The notes below the pieces were generated by a model. That model did not search any database. It was not told where the DNA came from and saw only the letters and a list, made by a program, of their open reading frames with translations. DNA of 64,000 nt from Henricia sp. BOLD:AAB3569 (Eukaryota; Echinodermata; Asteroidea; Spinulosida; Echinasteridae), in contig JBBELK010000096.1 in the NCBI GenBank assembly GCA_037783545.1, forward strand, positions 1,922,001 through 1,986,000, written 5' to 3'. A program made the translations under genes and the position numbers. Positions within the stretch are counted from its first letter, which is position 1. Every line of letters begins with the position of its first letter. Below, one piece after another: positions 10,789-20,500 of the stretch.

Positions 10789-11625
10789 AAACTCGGAGGT
10801 AAGCCGGAGGTAGAATTGTTTGTGACCGTGTACCGTAGTACATGCAACAACCTACCTCCGGCTTGTTATTTACTGTCAAGTAGCGCCGGGTTTACCCTCA
10901 ACGTAGCCCCGCGAGCAGTGCTTCGGAAAAACCCTCGGCCCTGTTGCCTAATCTACCCCAAATCTGTGGCAAACTCACGCAAATGAAATTTGTTCCATGG
11001 CTCTGATATTTGCTCAATAGGTGCACTCACCCCAGTTTGCAAATATTCCTTAGAGTACACATCGATCCGATGTCTATTTTCGGTGAAATCGTGGGGAAAG
11101 TTTGAGACCTTCCGTGCGATAAAATACCGATTCTTTGACCAAAAATCAAATATGCGCATGCGCGAGAGCGGAGAGGTCAACACAATCTAGACTGGTTCGC
11201 TGTCCTCATATTTACTTCCCTTCATCTTACGACAAAGGGAAGTAAATTGAGGATGTGGAACCAGTCTAGTGTTGACCTCTCCGCTCTCGCGCATGTGCAT
11301 ATTTGATTTTTGGTCAAAGAGTCGGTATTTTATCGCACGGAAGGTCTCAAACTTTCCCCACGATTTCACCGAAAGTAGACATCGGATCGATACGTACTCT
11401 TCGGAATATTTGCAAACTGGGGTGAGTGCACCTATTGAGCAAATATCAGAGCCATGGGACAAATTTCATTTGTGTGAGTTTGCCACAGATTTGGGGTAGA
11501 TTAGGCAACAGGGCTAAGGGTTTTCACGAAGCACTGCTCGCGGGCTACCCTCAACGCACCAACTACACTTTAGTAAAAAAAACATCTACCTCCGTGTACC
11601 TCCGACCTCCGTGTACCTCCGAGTT
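10789..11625. mobile_element. Foldback element (family 1) in RecQ intron 1
   Basis: Two long inverted arms meet at about 11218 around ttacttccctt...aagggaagtaa. The inner arms (about 10904-11200 and 11220-11546) match closely, for example gcgagcagtgcttcgg against its inverse. Outer ends carry aactcggaggta and its inverse. Each arm shows a spurious, nearly identical ORF, one per strand. Related sequence occurs at 25294-25700 and 63264-63670. No transposase, so it is a non-autonomous foldback/MITE. Confidence 0.85.
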
Positions 11626-11706
11626 TTAAAAATTTCCTTCGCCCTATAAAATAAAAATTCAGACAAATTAAATTTTAAATCTGAATTGGTTTATTTTTTC
11701 TACCAG

Positions 11707-11999
11707 GATGGCTCCGTTGAGGGACTTGCAATTGCAATAGTAATTTATCCGCTAATTGCACTGATGAGAGACCAGGTGAAGATACTTAAACGAAGTGGCA
11801 TCAACAAGGCTGGATATGTTGCTGACATGAAAGAAGATCCACAAGAAATGCAACAGCTGTTAAATGGACATGTGACACTTGTGTTTGCCAGTCCTGAGAT
11901 TCTCCTTGGTCCGTTGGGAAGACGACTTCTTTGCTCTCCACCATACCAACAAAATCTGTGTGGATTTTTTATTGATGAAGGACACTGTGTTGCCAAGTG
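11707..11999 (+). CDS. RecQ-like helicase exon 2
   Basis: Acceptor ctaccag at 11701-11706, donor gtaagg at 12000. It encodes motif Ia (YPLIALMRDQV), FASPE and motif II as DEGHC. Most RecQ proteins have DEAH here; Gly in the third place is unusual but still DExH. The exon ends in phase 2, so Trp is completed by the first base of exon 3. Confidence 0.9.
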
Positions 12000-12012
12000 G
12001 TAAGGCACCTAT

Positions 12013-12305
12013 CAATAGACCGATCCAGTAAGCTCCGCCCATTTATAAATTACCTAGCAACATGCCACACGTGTGAAACACGGATAGTCTTATACAGTCC
12101 ATTTTAAACCGGCTAGGGTCCTCTGCGCTGATAACAATTATGTTTATGGTGTTTTTGCGTCACTCGTGCTGCAATTCGCCGTAGCTCTGTGCACAAAATT
12201 GAGGACTCGGGTAACCAAAATGGAGATCCACTTTTTGGCTACCTCAACCTGAAGCTATGATTGGTCAATTCCAAAATGGGCGGAGCTTATTGGATTGGTC
12301 TATTG
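12013..12305. mobile_element. MITE with 28-bp terminal inverted repeats in RecQ intron 2
   Basis: Left end caatagaccgatccagtaag... (12013-12040) matches the inverse of 12278-12305 with two or three changes, including the shared agctccgccc. About 293 bp, no ORF. Confidence 0.8.
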
Positions 12306-12528
12306 TTCCATATCCCTTTCTGCCCCTGGGCATGGGGCGAAATAAATTAGTGGTGGGCTATACAGGGGTAAAAAAAGTGACATTATAGATTCCTAAGAGA
12401 ACCAGCTTATTTGATGCAGTGTGATCTCCTGAGCATTTTGATACAATTTTTTTTCAAAATTGGCCTAAAAATGAGTTAGTGCCACCCAAAAAACTGATTT
12501 GGGGGCGCAGGGTGGATTTTTTTTAAAA

Positions 12529-13160
12529 ATTGCCAACAATTTTCATAAATTCTTTGTTAATTCTGTATCCTTTTCTGTTGATTTTGGTGTTGATTTCTAT
12601 GTTTTTTAGGCCAGGGAATCCAATGAGAGGAATTAAATTCCCTCCAGAGTGTGTTAATTATATGTAAAATTATTTTCATTATTTTTATAGTTGTTATCAT
12701 GTCCGGAGGTCACATGCCCGGATTAAAATCTGTAAGGAACTTACTACATGTACATTTTTAAACAAACCTTTAAGCAATGATGTGGTTGGCAATGACGTGG
12801 TTGTACAATGACAGTGCAACATAGCAACAATGCTTCACCACTTGCACATTACAAACATACAAGAGTGAGCTACTTTTTCATGCTTTAAAGGGGGACGTAC
12901 ACACAATTTAGGTTTTGGTTAGGCACAATAAGTTTTTATTTTTTATTGATTTTTGAGCAAAAATCTATAGGTTCTGCATGATTGGGGCGGGTAATAGGAA
13001 ACACGGCAATTTTTTCTCTTGGCCTACATGTAAAAGGAGCAGTTTGGAGGAAAATTAATTACTCCCAAATGTTGGATTCTTTGGCTTATAGAACATATAA
13101 ATCAACACCAAAATCAACAAAATAGGGTACAGAATAACAGTTATGAAAATGTTTGGCAAT
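12529..13160. mobile_element. Inverted-repeat-bounded element in RecQ intron 2
   Basis: Arms of about 80 bp, 12529-12611 and 13082-13160, are inverted copies of each other. They share attgccaa, ttgattttggtgttgattt and a ctgtac/ctgtatcc stretch. The about 470 bp between them are non-coding. Probably a non-autonomous DNA element. Confidence 0.65.
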
Positions 13161-13169
13161 TTGTGGACA

Positions 13170-13192
13170 CCCCCCCCCCCCCCCCCCCCCCC
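13170..13192 (+). repeat. Poly-C tract (23 C)
   Basis: Uninterrupted C run followed by tccccctt, 45 bases before the exon 3 acceptor. Likely length-unstable and hard to assemble. Confidence 0.9.
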
Positions 13193-13237
13193 TCCCCCTT
13201 AAACATTTAAACATTTGTTGATAATGTTTTGTTACAG

Positions 13238-14528
13238 GGAATTCAAGTCTGGGAAGATTGATGCATTCCGGCACAGCTACAGCCGCCTAGCTGAGCTCAG
13301 ATCGCTCGTGCCAAGTCATGTTCCAATGGTTGCCCTGACAGCAACAGCATCGCCAGATGTGAAGGACTTGATTGTGAAAACACTAGGAATGACTGATGTC
13401 ACCTGTGTACAAGTTTCCCCGGAACGATGCAACATAAAGTACTCTGTTGTTAACACCACAGAGAAAGACCCATTAAGGCAGTTTGGATGGCTCCTGGAAC
13501 ATCTGAAACAACATCAGAAAGAAACCCCCAAACTGATCATATATTGTCAGTCACATAGGCAATGTAGAGAATTGCATGGATGGTTTGAGGAAGTTCTTGG
13601 CCGCGACATTGCTGTTTACGTTGCTATGTTTCACAGCTGTACCGAGGAGAAACGAAAACAGGACATACTAAATGACTTCACCCAAGTTGATAGCAATATT
13701 CGTGTGCTCATTGCAACTGTAGCTTTTGGCATGGGAATCCATGTTGAAAACCTCTATAGTGTCATTCTTTTTGGTCCATCGAGAACTATAAATGACTATT
13801 TTCAGGAAACAGGACGCATTGGAAGGGATGGCTTGCAAAGCCATGCAGTCCTTCTAATGTACCCAGGATGCTTCTCCTCATGTAAGATTGAACAATCGAT
13901 GAAAGACTACTTGAACAGTACAGAATGCCGGAGGAATACTCTACTGAGATACTATGGGTATTCTACTCAACTTGATGTTGCTAAACACACCTGTTGTGAC
14001 AACTGCTCTTCTTCATGTAATTGTGAAAATGAGCATTGCCATGTCTCAGAACAAAATGAGGGCTGGTGCTTCACAAACTTGAAGAACATAAAGTTGCATG
14101 ATGCCACTCAAAAGGAGGGTGGATGTTCCAGAATAGTCAGTGAACTTCAAAAACAGGAACTTCGCCAGAAAATTCTGGATTACAGAGCATCCCTGTTAGA
14201 GGGAGTTGACATCGCAAGTGGCATTCCCTTGTCTCTAATCGATACCATTGTTGCTGACTGCCACACAATCTCTATTGAACAGTTAGAGAGATATCCCTTT
14301 TTCAGCACATCTGTCGCACCCAAAATGTGGTCAATAATAATAGATACACTGGGAACTGAATGTGAACCATCACCTCTCACCATTGAAGCAGGTATTGTTG
14401 ATTCAGATGAGTCTTCAACTTCATTAAACTCTCCATCTGTCAGTGAAGAGGACTACACTAGACCTGTGTTGTGGTTTTCAGAATCCAGCAGCACTGACAC
14501 TTCAAGCTTAGATGGTGATGACATTTAA
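13238..14528 (+). CDS. RecQ-like helicase exon 3 (C-terminal)
   Basis: Acceptor gttacag ends at 13237. It encodes motifs III-VI: ALTATA at residue about 202, LIIYCQSHRQC, VLIATVAFGMGI and QETGRIGRDG at about 359. A RecQ zinc-binding segment with paired Cys follows (CCDNCSSSCNC), then a Ser/Asp-rich C-terminus; stop TAA at 14526-14528. The exon is fully open, with no internal damage. Confidence 0.92.
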
Positions 14529-14609
14529 AACAAGTTGTTTATACTCTTCACACCAGTGAACACATAACTTTCCCCCTCTTTTCCAAAAAGGACAAGGCAA
14601 TACTTTTTA

Positions 14610-14615
14610 AATAAA
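14610..14615 (+). promoter_or_regulatory. Probable polyadenylation signal of RecQ-like gene
   Basis: AATAAA about 80 bases after the helicase stop codon. Confidence 0.6.
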
Positions 14616-14685
14616 CATTGTACTTTTATAAATCATTGTATGATGCCCAGTATTATAGCAATACTACAGTGCTCTTGAAGTGCCA

Positions 14686-14852
14686 TCCGACTTGTTTAGA
14701 TTCCGTGATAATTTATTGCAGGACGACGACATAATTAGTGCAGAATGTCATCATCCCATGATAATTAACTCAGGAAGGTAAGATGACGTTTTACACTGAA
14801 TATGTTGTCATTCTGTGATAATTTATCATGGGATTTCAACAAGTCAGATATG
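14686..14852. repeat. Imperfect palindrome (MITE-like)
   Basis: The left end (catccgacttgtttagattcc then gtgataatttat) is the approximate inverse of the right end (ataatttatcatgggattt then caacaagtcagat). No coding function seen. Confidence 0.55.
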
Positions 14853-15954
14853 GACTTGCAGAGCTCCGTAGTATTGTCATAGGAGTACACAAAGGAGTTC
14901 TTTGCAAAAACATAATTCCTTGCCCAGTGTCTGGACAAAATGGTCGCCCTCATAAGCCATTCTATGTGAAGTTCGTTGCTAAGCTAACAAATCATGAAAA
15001 TGCATTTCTGTCCAAGATGGTACTTTCTGTGGGAAAATAAAAACTGAAGATTTGTTTCTTTAAAGAAGAATATGTGCACAGACATTTTTACCATTCACTT
15101 AACACAAGGCCTTTGAACCATCTACATGTATGTAGCGTAAACTTGTGTCTGCAGGCTACAACATGCAATTTACCAACATGTTATGCCCTTTTTCCAGGAA
15201 TCCATAAATAGTGTCATCTTCCAAATGACACATGTACATTTGGCTTAAAGTGTGATTTTTCTGTCAGATGTAACAATTTACCAAAATTAAAGACATGCAA
15301 TTAAAACTGATAAAATAGTAAATGAAACCTACGATTTGTCACAAACTCACTATGTAATGTATTATCATTGAAACACTGGAGGTTGGAACATGTTTTATTC
15401 CATTTGTTGTCAATGAAGTGTCCATGTATTAAAAACCCAGAATGTTTAGTTTTTCAAGTGCAAAATCTCTTTATGTTTTTTAAATTTGAAACTCAATAAT
15501 TGTATGTGGCAGTTGCAAATTAAGTAAATGTTAAAACAAGTTTAAAAAGAGATGTGCATTGAAGTTATCTTTCAGAAATTTTAAATTTTAACTGAATGTT
15601 GCTTTTTACTTGTGAAAATGTCTTTTACCATTCATTCATGCACAAAAACCGTACTTGGATTTTTCAGGTATTCTGAAGTATTACTGCATCTGTGTGGCTG
15701 AAATTTCTACAACGCAATTTATCAACATTACACCTTAAAGTTGTTCCTACATGTATTTTTAAAAGTTTGCCAATCATATAATGATTTAAAAAGTGCAATG
15801 CTTAATGTATCATGTACATCACTTGGCAGACATTCCAGGACATAAGGCGGGTGCTGCATTAGTTTCTAAATAATAAAATGGGGAAAATGGAAAATGTTTT
15901 GGATACACTGTACACATGTACTGAAAAATAAAGACTGACGCGTATCCTCTAATA
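14853..15954. other. Non-coding stretch between RecQ-like gene and next MITE
   Basis: AT-rich, no exon recognised. An open frame at 14828-15040 has no recognisable domain. Confidence 0.5.
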
Positions 15955-16297
15955 TACCGGGTGTATCAGAAAAAAGGTATACATTTATAAATTTTAGATA
16001 AAATGGAAATTGTATCATGTTGGGAATTTGTCGCCTGACTGAACAGGGGCTAGTTTTAATCTCATGGTTCAAGGATCAAGCATGAGAGGTCAATTCGACA
16101 CGTCCTTTCTTTGCTATCTGCTTACAAGACATCCCCTTGTTCAGTCAGGCGTGAAATTCCCAACATGATAACGACTTAATGAAAACTTCAAACCTATGTC
16201 TACCGATAAGTGTGAGCCAATTTCATAAATAAAATACAATTTCTATTTTATGTACAATTTTATGAGTGTACATATTTTTTTTCTGATACACCCGGTA
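15955..16297. mobile_element. Tc1/mariner-type MITE with TA ends and nested palindrome
   Basis: Ends ta-ccgggtgtatcagaaaa and the exact inverse at 16266-16297, flanked by TA on both sides, as for Tc1/mariner-type insertions. A second inverted pair lies inside (catgttgggaattt / aaattcccaacatg, with cgcctgactgaacagggg and its inverse), so the element can fold into two nested stems. No ORF. Confidence 0.85.
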
Positions 16298-16601
16298 GAA
16301 AAACGCCGAATTTCTATGGAGTGTGGTTGGACCAAACACCGCAGTGTATAGACCATGTGACATTTCTTTACATGTGTGCTCACATCATGCTTTGCATAAT
16401 TTAGCTGTATAATTCCAAGCCAATATGACTGCTGAAATTTCCAAATTTATGCACATCATGATGCATGTACACAGAGACTGCCATTAGTTTTCATGCCTGC
16501 AATGACGTCAGAGGTCACACTCTATATATTTTCCGAATAAACATTGTTAAATATTGACACAATCATTACATCTTCAATGCTTTACTGATACATGTCAGTC
16601 A

Positions 16602-17542
16602 TCACTCTTTTTGGAAAATCTTAAGCCTGCACAATTTCTTTAGTGTCGTCGTCATCCACTTATGAAGTTCCCTCTGATCTAACTGGGCCAGGGTATTCCG
16701 AGGAAAATCTGGAAATGCATGTAGCCTTCGTCCTGCCTTCAATGTGAACACTTCTTCTTGGTGCATCAGTTGAACTAAAGCCAAAACATCTTCCTTGGTG
16801 TCCTTTTTGGTATGCTTCCCTGATGATTGATTGAGTTTCGCCGCTTTGTCAGCACAGTACAAAATCTGGTCAAGGGTGTGTGCTGCTTGTCCTACTCGGG
16901 CCACAGATGTTTCTGTCACTTTCCCATGAAAGGAACGACACTCTTGCTTGAACAGCTTATTTTTGTGTTCTAGTGACCTATCCATCTCGACATTTGTGTC
17001 GTTCTGTCCCTTCAGGTTCACAAACTTGTTCCACTTCAGCTGATGGGCCATTCTAGGCGTCAGAAGGTGTTGCTGTTGAGCAAGGATTCTCAGAGTATGA
17101 TAGGCGTACTTACTCTTTCCAGCAGCTCTGAAATGGAGCATCATGAACTTGTAGAGAAGCATAATGCGGTCACCATCTCCGCACCTTCTAGCAATTTGGA
17201 AATCCCAAGGCTACGCAGCTATAATTCCTCACTGTATCCTTGTCTGGGTCTTCTGGTGTTGCGACTTTCATTTTCATCCCTTTGTGTTGTTGGTTGAAGT
17301 GTCTCTTCAGAGTGTTCATTTGCTGGTAGGTTTTGTCACACTCTGGGCATTTTAGACGCTTCTCAAGAGTAGACAATGGAACAGAACAGATAGCCAAATC
17401 ATCAATAAGGTGACCAATTGCATCGTTGGCATATTCATCGTAGCTGCAGGAGCCATCAAACATGTGAGAAGTTATTCTCCCTTTTGTGCTCTCCATGCCA
17501 AAGAACTCCAGTGCTGCAGTCACGATCAGAGCTTCTGAATAC
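16602..17542 (-). CDS. DUF6589-type gene, last exon with C2H2 finger
   Basis: Acceptor cttcag just before 17542; the first base completes an Arg codon. The first frame encodes YSEALIVTAALEFFGM and a C2H2 finger (C-x2-C-x12-H-x4-H). It hits a stop at about 17188, while the conserved continuation (GDGDRIMLLYK...KSKYAYHTL) reads one base over. The exon is 940 bases after the split codon, one more than a multiple of three, which agrees with a one-base insertion. This exon is absent from the second copy at 55643-64000. Confidence 0.7.
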
Positions 17543-20500
17543 CTGAAGATTAACAAACACAAGTTTGACTTGGGTTTTAATGTGAAATAATAATAATAAT
17601 ATTAATATTTTATTCTTACAAAGTGCATACAGGTATGCATTTTACTTTACCCCTTGGTCATTAGGCTCAATAATGTCATTCATTAATCCTTCTCAACTCC
17701 CTGTGGAGCATGCATTCCAGGGACTAATCAAACAATTACTGTTCACTACCCTTGCCAGGACCAATCTTGAATCTTCTCTCTTGGGTGGAGAGGAGCATAT
17801 GCCTTGCCCAAGAGCACATAACATGCACTATGGATGGGCTGGGATGAGATTTGAGCCCACAACATGTGGATTAACCAAAGTCTCGGCTTCAGTGTGCTAC
17901 AACACTATTGTGCTCCACCTTCATACTTTGGTACTACATGCTTTCAAAACTGTTCAAGTTCAGTGATTTTCTAAAGTTTGAGCAAAGTGATTCCCACACC
18001 AATGAAATGTGACATTTCCTGTTTGTGAGAGAATCTTGTAGTTAAAACAATTTTGTTGGCTTTCAACCTTATTGAAATTGCGTTTGATGAGCTACGTGTA
18101 AACTCTGGAGCCGTGTGTCTCAAAAACAGCTCTAGCAGTGCAGGTTCTCAGGAAGAACTTCAGGCAAAGTGGCGCACCCTGCATCAGCAGCTCTTACAGA
18201 GGCTGATGCAGTCAGCCTTGCCCAAGAGCACACACACCATGGACAAGCCGGGATGGGATTCGAACCCACGATCTGTGGATTTACTTGGTGTAAAAACATA
18301 TCTGACACATTTAAAGTTGATTTACCTTTAAACTACATTTTGTAACATATATTGCACCTTGACTATGGTACATGTACACTCAATATGAAATAATTTTGTT
18401 TGATGAAGTTTGGCTGCCTAACAATAAATTATTCACGCTTACGCAACAAGCAATTTCTTTTTTGTCTGGTCACATGGGTGGTTTCTTGGTGGTGAGCAGA
18501 CCTGACTGGAGTAATGCCGTAGCCCCTTCCTTTTTTGTGTGACTAACCCCATCAAACAGTCATTACATAATAAAGAAAAGACTTTAGCAGCCATTTCACT
18601 ATGTTCACAACAGAGCAAAGGATTTTTAGTCAAAGTTGAAATTGATCATTTGCAGGCATTAAATTGAGGTCTCTGCTCAGGGAAGGCAGAAAAACAGTTT
18701 AACAAAGAAATTGCTTGTTATGTCAATGAGTAAATGAGGGTTATGCAACCAAACTTAACCAAACAAGTCTTTTACATTAAGTATACAGCAGCCAATGCTT
18801 AATATGTTTCAAAATATAGTTTACAAGTTATTAAATTGTAAAAGTGTCAAATATAGTACATGTATTCATTTGCTCCTTTTGTCTTCCTTTGGGGTTTAAA
18901 TATTATATTTTGCAATAAGGTGGTACGTTTTAAGAAATAAAAAAAACATAACAGAAATGAAGTATGTGTAACAGACAGTTGTATCCCCTATTACCTGTCA
19001 ATGAGTTCACTACATGCATTGAAATTCTTCATTGGGTCTACAGGAACATTGTGTGTCTTCAGGAAATTTCTTGAAGCATAAAGCGTTCCAACATCCCTTG
19101 ATCCAGCTGGTTCAGTTGAATAAAGGTATTTCCACATAACCTACATGCATACAACAGCAATTTTTTTTTTGGTAAATTAAATGAAGTTCTGCTTGTTAAT
19201 AACTGTCACTATTTTTATCATATACCAAAATTTGCTTTTTAAAGTCCCGTGCACGGGACTTTTTTACCATTTACTTGTACACAAAATCTATATATAGATT
19301 TTCAAGGTTTTCTGAAGCATTGGTGCATCTATGTAGCTAAATTTTCTGCAAGCTAGTTTACAAACATTCTTCCTTATATATGTTACACTCTTATTCCACG
19401 AATTTGTACAAAGTTTTATCTTGCAAATGATATATATGGCCTTTAAGACTTATCTACATCATGAAATATTGAAGTCTTCAGATAGAGTCGGACATCAAAC
19501 AATATTCTACATGCCTGGTAGAAATTGCCAAGTGCATGGAAATCCTCGATAACTGGTATTAGGCCAGCCCAGCGTGCCTTTCTTGATGAGTCTCTCCTGT
19601 CCTCTTGGATGTTTTCTTGTCTTTCACAGGTAAGTTGGTCCCCTCCACTTAGTATTTCAATGGGGCTGTCAGTATCCGAATCTGGAACATACTTATTGAT
19701 GTACTCCATTATCTTCACCATTCCTTCGTTGGTATTCTCGTTTTCTGTTATCACTCCTAATCCAATCTACACAAATATTTAAACATACAAAAGGTAAGAA
19801 AAAGATATTAAACAAATTATTTCACAGCAACATGAGGGCCAATGTCAGATGAGGCTACACAAGTTTATGTTACAATAATTTATATGCACACTGAAGTAAA
19901 ATCTCACCACTTCCGACTTGGTGCAAGACTCTTTGCTGTACGCATGAGATCTTGAAGTTGTGGGTTTTGAGAAGGCTGGTAGATAATCAGAAAGGACTCG
20001 TCTGATTATATCAACCCATCCATCCCGGAGCTCCATGTTGTCTTGAACACTTGGCACAAATAATGATAGGTCCATCTCCTTTCTGATTGGTGCATCATTG
20101 GGCAAGTGACTTCCTGAAACCTGAAATATACAGAGATAATATGATGTACACAGTGTTAATTATCTATGTTGAATTCTTGGGAAAGCAACTTAAAAACATG
20201 TTTATGAAATTAAAGTACCGTGGCCTAGTGGTTCAGGTCACTTGGGTCATACTCGGTGAAAACTTTAGGTTGCTGGTTCGATACCCTGCCATGGTAATTG
20301 TGCTGTTGAACATGGCATCTAACCACAATTGCTCCATCCTTCGGAAGGGATGTAAAGCCGTTGGTCCAGTGTGTTGAGTAACACACTAAAAAGATCCCAG
20401 AGGCACTCTTTTGTGAGGAGTAAAAGGGGATTCTCCGGTGTCTGTGGTCATGGGCTGCCAATGGCGCCACCCACTTATGTATCGCTATGTTAGTGGAAGA

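Larger units (their letters stand above)
4413..14528 (+). pseudogene. RecQ-like DNA helicase gene, disrupted by an LTR element
   Basis: The gene encodes a RecQ-family superfamily-2 3'-5' helicase of about 600 residues in three exons: 4413-4601 plus 10575-10601 (exon 1, split by the inserted element), 11707-11999, and 13238-14528. Helicase motifs in order are Walker A LPTGFGKS in exon 1, YPLIALMRDQV and FASPE then DEGHC (motif II) in exon 2, and ALTATA (III), LIIYCQS (IV), ATVAFGMGI (V) and QETGRIGRDG (VI) in exon 3. These are followed by a Cys-rich zinc-binding region (CRRNTLLRYYG...CCDNC). Removing the element and one copy of its ATGT duplication rejoins exon 1 in frame and restores a clean donor (aataag/gtaagt at 10602). 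All splice phases then agree. The insertion immediately follows the ATP-binding motif, so this copy probably cannot make full-length helicase. RecQ-like genes of this kind are multicopy in several marine invertebrates, so the exact orthologue is unclear. Confidence 0.88.

Noticed and set aside
10990..11462. Two nearly identical small proteins on opposite strands
   Set aside because: They are the two arms of a foldback element read in opposite directions.
14828..15040. 70-codon ORF downstream of the RecQ-like gene
   Set aside because: No domain, no splice context and partial overlap with a palindromic repeat.
18210..18285. Possible tRNA gene (gggattcgaaccc and flanks on the - strand)
   Set aside because: Only the B-box-like part is convincing; no full cloverleaf could be made, so it is more likely SINE debris.
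17673..18331. Two ORFs of about 95 codons (also at 55604-56301)
   Set aside because: They overlap repeat-like, tRNA-related sequence within intron 6 of the DUF6589-type gene and show no domain.
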